From the NCBI RefSeq assembly GCF_000264905.1, contig NW_006763136.1, forward strand, positions 1,033,485 through 1,097,484: 64,000 nt of DNA, in the 5' to 3' direction. The stretch is from Stereum hirsutum FP-91666 SS1 (Eukaryota > Basidiomycota > Agaricomycetes > Russulales > Stereaceae). How positions within the stretch are numbered: the first letter of the stretch is position 1; each line of letters begins with the position of its first letter. Below the pieces are notes generated by a model. That model saw only the letters and a list, made by a program, of their open reading frames with translations, made no database searches and was not told the DNA's origin. Positions 1-9,300 of this stretch are shown one piece after another. Position numbers and translations under genes: made by a program.

Positions 1-329
1 TTCCTACCTACCTCACATCAGAAGTAGACTAGGAAATATATTTGTGTCACCTTATTTGCATCTGTACGAAGAAGTACTTGTGCAAATATAATCTTGTCTC
101 AGTCAAACCAGCTTGAACATTGTTGCGCTCAACTAGGAGTGCAATATCTGTGTGAACTTGCGTCTCTAAGAGCAATCCTATATTGTCCCAACCATTAAAC
201 TCGGTCTATTCACACCCACACCACAAATAACAGAGAAAAACCACAATATCCTTAACTCAATAGGCAGTCTCTGAAGAGCCGGAAAACCGAGTACTGTCTA
301 GGTTTGAATCATTTCTACCGCATTTCATC
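1..329 (+). repeat. 5' LTR, 3' portion only
   Basis: These bases match 17553-17881 with no difference found by eye, which defines them as the end of the 5' LTR. The shared stretch ends in TTTCATC. A canonical CA end would fall at 327, leaving two bases before the primer-binding site. Otherwise the LTR ends at 329 directly against it. The promoter half, including the TATA box seen in the 3' copy, lies before the window. Confidence 0.93.
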
Positions 330-346
330 TGGAGCCCACCGTGGGG
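330..346 (+). promoter_or_regulatory. Primer-binding site for reverse transcription
   Basis: TGGAGCCCACCGTGGGG directly follows the LTR. It begins with TGG, the complement of a tRNA CCA end, and has the length and position expected for a tRNA-primed minus-strand start. I cannot name the tRNA. CCCAC and GTGGG within it could also fold into a tight hairpin. Confidence 0.75.
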
Positions 347-395
347 GGTTGTGGTTTATTTCAAATATTTTTCTGTTGCTGGTAGTAGACTCGCA

Positions 396-3300
396 ATGGT
401 CTCTATTAACGGATTGCCGAGACCGGGGCATGAGGATGCCCCGAAGAAGTTCAAAGGAAGTTATGATGAGGTAGAGCGGTTCATTGATCACTATGAGCAG
501 TTGTTGGATGCTGCAAGTATTACAGATGAGAGGGAGAAGTGCCTAGGAGTGAGGAAATATTGCTCAACCAGAGTGGCTAACATCATCGAAACATTTGATG
601 GTAATGGGCCTCAGTGGAATTGGGCTGCACTCAAGGACGAGATCAAGCTTAGATTTGATGCAGACCGTGCGAGTAAGAGGTACCATCTGGCTGACTTGCA
701 CGCATTCCTTGAGAAGTCGCAGAAGAAGAAGATCACGACTACAGCTGCCTTCAAGCAGTATGATCTCAACTTTCGTTACATCTGGACTCATCTTTCGGCT
801 CCAAAGCCTGATGATTCCCAGAAATTCACCTATTATTGGCTCGGAATTGGCCTCACTCTCAGAGAGCGAATCGAGGACAGATTCCTCAGGACTTCGCCAG
901 GGGCGGATATGTCTAAGCCAATTCCAATGACGGACGTGTATGACCTGGGTATCAAGGTATTATCCCGTGATAGGTTTGACACGATCGGTCTTGCAGGAAT
1001 GGTCGGAGCCGATGACGAAGAAGATGATCAGACTGAAGAAGGGTCTGATTGGAGGAAGGATTTGCAGGAAGATTCGGAATCTGATGAATCTGACTCTGCG
1101 CTGGCGTTCATCAAGAAGCAGAAGCTCAAAGGCAAGCTGATGAAAGCAATCAAAGCGGTGCGCTTTGATGCTGAGGACAGCAGTGATGAAGAGCCAAAGA
1201 GTAAGCCCTCAATCTCCTCTCGTGCTTCGCCAAGGCATCAGAAGTCGAGCTCGGTTAATGAGAAGGTAGCAGCGTTAATCGAAGAGCTGGCGGGAATGTC
1301 CCGCACAGACAAGCGCTATCCTAGCCTCTACTACAGGGCAACTACTCTGGATAGCAAGGTAAAGGACCTCATCCCAGCACCCATCATCGCATCTGCAGTA
1401 CAAGTACCATCTTCAAACGGGTCATCATCTACTCAGACTACATTTGAGCGCCAATTGCCCCCACATCTAGGAACGGCAGGAGTATCTCCAGCTGCACGCC
1501 CACCATTATCTGAGATGTTATGCTATGGATGTGGGAAGAAAGGACATGGCATGAATCGGTGCAGCGAGATTGATGAGAAAATCAAGAGTGGTGTCATAGT
1601 CCGCGATGCGACTAATCGACTAATGTTTGCAGACGGCTCTTTCATTCGACGAAATGGGTCTGAATCTTTCATGGACGCCATCAAGAGGCGCGAAGAAGAA
1701 ACCAAGACGTTTAATTCACATTTTGTGAAGCGCCTTGGCACGGATATGTATCCCGATGAGTTCAAAGCTCAGCTTCAGCAAGCCTACTTTGCGCCAGAAG
1801 GACATCCAGCTGCTTACATTGAGTCAGAAACTGACTCGGACATTGAATCCGACGGAGAAGCTGAATACTGGACAATGCCAGCAATCACTCGCGCTCAACA
1901 GAAGCTAGACGATGGTCGTCGCCAAACTCGTAACAAGATCTATCCAAGTCCAGATGATAGGCAAAAGGCTCGCAAGCAGCGTCGCCAGCGTGAGCGTGAG
2001 GATGAGGAATTGGTTGAGTCACAGGCTCGACCTGCTCAAGCTCCGTCAATTCCAGGAGAAATACCTCTCTCCTCAAAAAGAGAGGGCAAGAAGAAGGCTG
2101 ACGAGTCCAAAGCTGAAGTACAACACGACCCAGAACCTCAACCTCAGCCGCAACCAGAACCTGTGGTAGTAATCACACCCGAACCGGTTCCAATGAACGT
2201 CGAGCCTGAGCTTTATTCTGGAAAGCCACGACCCGTAACTGAGGATGAACTTACAGAGCCCCCAGTGAGAAAATCACCCAGAAAGAAGGATAAGAAGCGG
2301 CTCATCAGTTCGGAAGGCGAGGAACTCCCAACGCTGACTCCCCTACAGACAAGACCATCAGATTATGACGCGGAAGAAGATGACGACATTCTCCCGGACA
2401 TCTCGCCAAGGCCACCCAGCAAGCCGGAAGGTCAAAGACTGGTGGAAAAGCGAGCATACAACCCGCGCAAGTCTGCGGTATCATCAGAGGTAGACCCAAA
2501 GAGTGTTGTGGACCGGATCCTCAAAACTCCGGTTAGCTCATCGGTCGGTGAATTGATGGGGCTCTCTAAGGAGCTCTCCCAAATCCTTAGTGACACGCTC
2601 AAGTTCAGGCCGCAGAAGGAATTTATTGACCTCAAAAATATTAATCCCAAGTATGCTAGCGGAAACCTCGCGCCGGCGCAGAGCAACAAAGCAGGGAACA
2701 GGCCAGACTATCAGTCATTCATAGCGCCGAGAGTGCACGGCGAACTAATTCGTCTACGCGTAGACTGCTATGGCTATGACATCAATGCAATCCTGGATAC
2801 TGGCTCGGAACTGAATGTCGTCAGCTCGGAAGTTTTTGAGCAGTGCTTCCGCTTACCGAAGGATATGGATCAGCGTTACGACTTGGGTGATGCTAACGGC
2901 GGAAAGCAAACGTTAGCAGGAGTAGTCAAAAATGTGAAACTTAAATGTGGAGCAATTGAAACGGTTGCTCACTTTTGCATAAGTGAGCGGCCGCCCTTCG
3001 ACATCCTGCTAGGAAGGCCCTGGCAAAGAGGGAATTATGTCACGATTGATGAGAGAAACGATGGTACTTACCTGCAGTTCAAGGATCCGCGCGATCGGAG
3101 CCGGGTTAAATATGAACTGATGGCGGAGCCTGACGAGACGCGGTTTGATCGGCGCTTTGACCAGCGAAGCTGGGCAGCGCGCGCGGCTCCCCAGGGAAAT
3201 ACCTACATGGGATTTCTGCTCCCGTCAGAAGAAACCATGAGACGAAGAGCGCGCGATATGTTTGTCTTGCCAGTTGCTGTTGCGCCAAGACAGGGCTGGG

Positions 3301-6300
3301 ACGAAGAACCAACGTTCATTGAAGTCGGAGGGCTCTTCTCGAGTAGCCTAGAAGAGTTCAATCTTATGTCAGTTCAGGTCTGGGAAAGGACGGGCTTACC
3401 CCTGCAAAGGTATCCAGGGATGTACGCTCCATCTGTGACTACGCCCGATGGTGTAGAACTTACATGGATAGGGAGGGTCAACGAGGTAGACACTGTGATG
3501 GTATTAGGAGAAGGAGAGACATACCTCCGCACCGAACATGACTATTTTGTCATGGAGAATTTCCCGATACAAAATGCCGGGGTAATGCTAGGCCTTGCTG
3601 CCATAAACAAGTGGAACTTACGTTCGGTCACGAACCCAAACGGATCGCTATCGTTGCGCGTCGGATCAATACCCGAAAATTATCGATTTTATCCGCTCAC
3701 TGTTCCCGCTGTCCTAAAGAGACCGGAAGACCTTCTGCCTCGGAGGTTTCATTCCTTTCTAGGGTTGACAGGGGAAGTATCAGAAGAGGAAGAGACAAAG
3801 GCGAAGTTTGAGAGCCTACCGGTCACCGAACTCTGGCTTATGCATCGGGCGCGACCACCTCAGCCTGCTAGCACTTGGTATGCACCAGAGCAGATGGCCA
3901 TCGACCTGGCGCTAGAACGATCCATTGTGAGCGAGGAAGGTCTGAGAAGGGTTGGATTGCGTACGATGTGGTATCCGCGCAGTGCGTGCATACAGTGGTC
4001 CAGAGGAAAGGACCTATACGTTAGGAAAGCAATAGACGGCGCGGAAGGGCCAGTAGTCTTGCGGGTTAAAGCATCGCAGATCAGCGCGGCAATTGATATG
4101 CTAGTGGTCGAGCATTTTCCTTATCTCGGTATCGATTTCGTGCTTGGCCAGGACTGGATGGATGCCGTAGGATTGGCGGAGCTGTCATCGGGCAAGGAAT
4201 GGGATCTGATGCAGTTCGAAAACGGGTTGTTATTAGAGGTTTCGACCCGTTTAATTGAACGCGTACCAGATCGTGATCATCCGTACGATGAACTGGCGAC
4301 AAAAGCCATTTCCCGAACTAACGCCTTGGAATCAGTTGAAAACAACTCAGAGGGAGAGCAGATTTTACCTGTCATCGAGCTATGGTGCATGCATGAGACA
4401 GTTGTACTTCGAACAGTGTTCCAGGACAATAGGCCGATCAAGGTTGCCGTGGATGTCGATCAGCCGCTGAGTCTGATCTCTGTGGAGGGCTGGCGATTGC
4501 TTGGCCGAGCAGGACGAAGGCCGAGACAGAATCAAACCGTTAACCTTTCGGACGGAAGGCCTATGAAGGTTCAGGCCACGATTCCTGATGTTCGCTTTGA
4601 AGCTCGTTTAGCGGGTGGGCGAAAGCAGCTGGGGAGCGTTGATCTGCGAGTCATAAGAGAATCACCGTACCAAGAGGCAGAGTGCGTACTTGGAAGCGAC
4701 TGGGCGAAGTCCAGTCGATTGTTAAATTGGTCCGGAAACGAAAATGGGTCACTATTACGCTTCCAAAGGTCGGTGGGCCAACGCGCTGCTGAAATTCGGG
4801 GGGAGATACTGAAGTGTCCAGACCGAACGAGTAAGAAGGGTCTTGGATGGAGCAGGAAAAAACTGGAGGCAAGGTACGTACTTCCGGTGTGCATTCCACA
4901 GGGCCCCTCTGACGACTGGCAAGGAAAAGAAATGTTTCCAACCCGAGTTGTGGTTGATCGCAAACTGGGGGGAATAAATCTTATGTCAGTAGACACATGG
5001 GAAAGAACGGGTAGGGGTGTGTATAGACCTACCAGCCTCAGACTACCGACGGTAATTGGGCCGAACGGTGAGCAGCTAGTGGTAGTTGGGACGGTGCATC
5101 GGTTGGACCTATACTTTGAAAACGAAGATGGAAAACACATTTTTTGTGGGGGAGTTGACTTCCTTGTCGTAGTCAACTTTCCCTACGAAAACGCGTCCCT
5201 CATCGTAGGGAGCGCGTGGGCCGATAAGTGGGGGGTTCACGCAGAAGGCACCCCAAACAACGTACAAGTCACTTTCGCGCATTTAAGTTCCATCAAAAAG
5301 ATGAAAGCAGAGAGAACGATTGCCGTCCACCGTGGCAAAGCTGAGGAGTGCGACACAGACGGGCGAGCGTTGGTGAAGGTGCGAAGCCGGGCGAAAAGCT
5401 GCGATAGGACATCTCCGCTTGAACGAGGACTACATGAACAGCCTGGGCAAAGCGACTACGTACCGCTCTTAGAGCTGGAAATTGCGTGTGACGTGCTTAA
5501 CTTACGGGACAGGGTCCATTTAGAACCCTTTCAGACCATGAAGGGGGCTGTCGATGTCGGCCTTGAATGCTCGCTGATAACGTTGCAAGCCTGGGGAGCT
5601 TCGGGCAAAGCAGCTAGGCGGCCTGAGCATCTTATCAAGCCGCTCAATGCTTGCGGGATCGAACTCGATGTCGTGGGACGAGTCGACAATATCACCCTCA
5701 CGATTTTTACGGCTGGCGGGAGACGTGCTATCGGCCAAGTCGATGCATGGGTTGTGCCTACGTTACCGCTCTCGGGCATACAATTGATGCTTGGGCGCGA
5801 CTGGGTAGGGTCTGCGCGTCTTCAGAAGGTACAACCGAAAGGGAGTGGGTTTCACCTTACATTCACCGAAAGTCTCGCGGTGCCAGCGGGCTGGGAAATT
5901 GAAACCGGAAGCGTAGAACTAAGACGCGTAGGCAACGGAAAGAGCGGAGACGCGACGGGGCAGCAAGAGCATACAGCTATGGGTGAAGGGTCCTTAGCCG
6001 ACAAAGGAAAACGGCGCGAGGGTCTCGACGATTCAAAGGAGTTCCTCAAACGCGAATATTCAGAGTCTAGTTCGTTCGCGAGGTCCAGGAGTAATTCAAG
6101 CGGGGAAAGGTGGAGCATGACAGTCGAGGGCACAGAATCACGAGCCACACAACGCAACGAAGAAGAGAGCGTGTATACGCTGGCTGACTCAGAACGCCGC
6201 GGGCGGACAAACGACGCGGGAACACAAAGCTACGAATGGGAGTGCGTCGAAAAGGCTGGGCAGACCTCCGAAATGTACTTGCCAGCCCTTGCGAAGGCTA

Positions 6301-9300
6301 AGGAGGAGGCGAGTGAGGAGGAATGGAGTGTTGCAGCTACCTACGCAAAATCACAAGTTAGCGAGAGCAGTGAGAAAGGTAGCGTAAGAGACTTAGCTGA
6401 TTCAGACGGTGACGCATTACCGGCTGTCGCGCGAGTGCGAGGCAACAGAAAGGTAAGCGCCGAGGCCGCTGAGCAAGGGGGAGACGCGCAGACAATCACC
6501 CGCGAGAATTCGAACGAGCATGTGCAGGAAGAAAAAGACGGCCTGAGGGCCGACGTTGGTCTTGTGCGAGTAGAGGAGGGGGTACGTGAAAGGGAAGCGG
6601 GCGTACCTGCTGAATCAGACACTGACAAACGAACGAGCACCGCGCGAGTTGGGTACAACGAAAAGGCAGGGCCAAGGCTCCTTGCTGACCAAGAAGGAGG
6701 ACTAGAGCGCGATGAAGGAGTGACGAGTGACACAGGTCCGCTGGTGAGAAGGGGTACGCGTGAGTTGGCCGAGCAAAGCATCGCGGGAAGGAAAGGAAAG
6801 GGGACGAAGAAGGAGGGAACGACGCTGGCCGAACGCGAGGAAAGGAAACGACGATTAGTAGGAGGAGAAAGTATAAAAGAGAACGAGACGCACCTCGAGA
6901 CCCCAATACAACCATCGAATATGTCTCAAACACAATATAACCAGTCTGCTAGTGCTTATGACAGTACGCCTCCGGGGAAATCTGACCTCGAAGGCGACCT
7001 CGTCCCCCTCATTCCTGCAACGGTAACGACGGGTGGACGCACCTATGATCCCCATTACGCTTGGGACGCTCACGAAAGTCGCGGTCGGCTCCCGTTCGAC
7101 TTGATGCTTCGTTCTCTTGCCGAAATGCGTTGGTTGAGGGAGCGCGGGGGTGACACTGGTATGTTCGTCTCCGGACGCGCCTTTGCGTTGAAGCCCGCGA
7201 TCGATCCCGACTCGTCAACGTGGCCAAGGATCTTTACGATACCGGAAGGGGTGTTGGCGGTTGAAGGAGAAAGGATGGAAGGTGTGAATTTGGTCGTGTA
7301 CGCGTGGGACGACGTTCAGATGGAGAGCGACGTTCGTGAACGAGCGATATTCGTGCCACAAATGCCACGTTCGGACATTGCCGCAGGTAAGTCCCACGTT
7401 TCTCATTCGCCAACGTGTTCGGACACGACGACTTCTTTTTCGTCTCGCTCTGACTTCGACACGTCACTCATCGCGTCTACGTCCTTTTCTCGCTCAGCTG
7501 TATCCGACCTCGTCAATGCCCTCAGGAACTCAGCTTCGGGCAGCAGTGCCCCGCACGATGCTAACGGGACCGTCAGCCCGTACGATGTCGAAGGAGGTGG
7601 GAAGGAGTGCGAGGCGGAGGACGCGAAGGATTCGAAAGACGACGATGATAAGAAGGAAGGGGGAAGCGGAGACGCGAAGGGGAAAGACGACGAGCATGCC
7701 ATGTACGAGGTCTGGGCAGAAAGGGATGCAACCACAGGCACGTACCGTCTCGTTAGAATCGATGGGGAGGAGCTCGCCACCTCGGAAGAGGCCTTGCGTT
7801 TGATGCTCGACGCACCCGTCGTCGAGTACCATATCAACGGATGGGGGAGTGGCCCGGGAGGCTTCCAGGCTCTCACTAAGGAGGCCGCAGCTCGTCCCGA
7901 ACCGCTTCTTCGTCCGCTAATAGATGTTCTTAATTTCTATTTCTTCCATCACCCGAACGAAACTCGGTATCCGTTCGCTCTTGAGGCCCACGACCACATA
8001 GGCGTGCTGAGCGGGCTCCTGGGTAGGCCCAGCACACCGCCTTTCCCTCGCGTTCACCATAACACGCACACCGCCAAGACCGGTGACCCCCTCACTCTCA
8101 TTCGTGTCCATATCGATCCACCGTATCTCTGTTCATTCGTGTTCGCCCCCGCAACTCGCAACGACAACATCTCCGACTTCATCGACTCCCTCGTCGCCAC
8201 TCAAGCGTGGTTCCGTATCGCTGACCCACCGTCCGATCCTGACGGTGTTATCCTTCGACCTCGCAACCGGCTGTCAGCAATGGATCACCTTAGTCGGGCG
8301 CTCGATATTTACTTCATGGGAGAGGAGTGGGAGGATGCAGAAGTTTGCTTGGAGGTGCAGGAGATGGACGGCGAAGTTGAATGGGAGAAACCGTCGTGGA
8401 TTATGGACACCGACATTTGGGTTAGGAAGAATTCGGAGGAAGGAAAGGTTTACCGGGTGAGGTTGAGGGAATTCATCGAGGAGTACCCCCTCTCGGACTC
8501 GGACGATGACCTCGTCCGAGGAAGGGAACGTAATGTGTTCGAGGAGGCGTTCAAGCAGACGGTAGAGGAGGTTCAGCGAGGGAGGCGTCGTGAACGGACG
8601 GTGGGAGTGAGCACGACGGAGCGAGAAGACAGTGGAGGATTCACGAGGTTGATGGAGATGACGATGCGCGAGCTCGAGGAGGAATCGACGAGTGAGGAGA
8701 CGTCTACGCCCTCGCTCGAGACAATCTCCAATTCAGATTACGCGGAATCTTCGGAGAGCGCACGTGAGTCTTTTCGTCCGATCATCCACTCGGGGCATGG
8801 ATCTGAATGTCCTCTTTACCCAGCCACGAGCTTCTCGTCGGACTCGCATCTCGACGCGTTAGCTGCGCAGCTCGCCCCGCGCTACCCGGAACTCATCGAT
8901 CCAGGGATGTTCCCCAGTAACGAAACGGACGCGCCCGGCCTTCCGGAGGTAGAGAGGCTCATCATGCTCACGCAGCGCGCCATGCCCCTCATTGAAGCCC
9001 TCACTCGCCCACAACCCGACAAGACGACTTCGGACGACGCTAATGCCCTGCCTACTCCTCCCGAATCAGTAAACGGGGAGCAAACGAACGCGACCGTGGT
9101 CCCTCCGTTCGGTGTATCCACCTACGGAGTTTCGCACTATCTCCCCGATCGGTTCGTGAAGACGGAGTTGCGGGAGGAAGAGGTGGACGAAGCGGGTGCG
9201 CGGATTAGCCGGGGGAAGAATGCGGAGGTCTTAGAATTTTTGGAAGGACGTACCGCGGAGAGGTTACGAGGCGGGAGAGCATCGTCGGAAAACAGTGTCG

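Noticed and set aside
4571..5176. Minus-strand frame of 201 codons inside ORF1
   Set aside because: It lies wholly antisense to the protease array, has Ser/Pro-rich shadow composition and no start or splice context.
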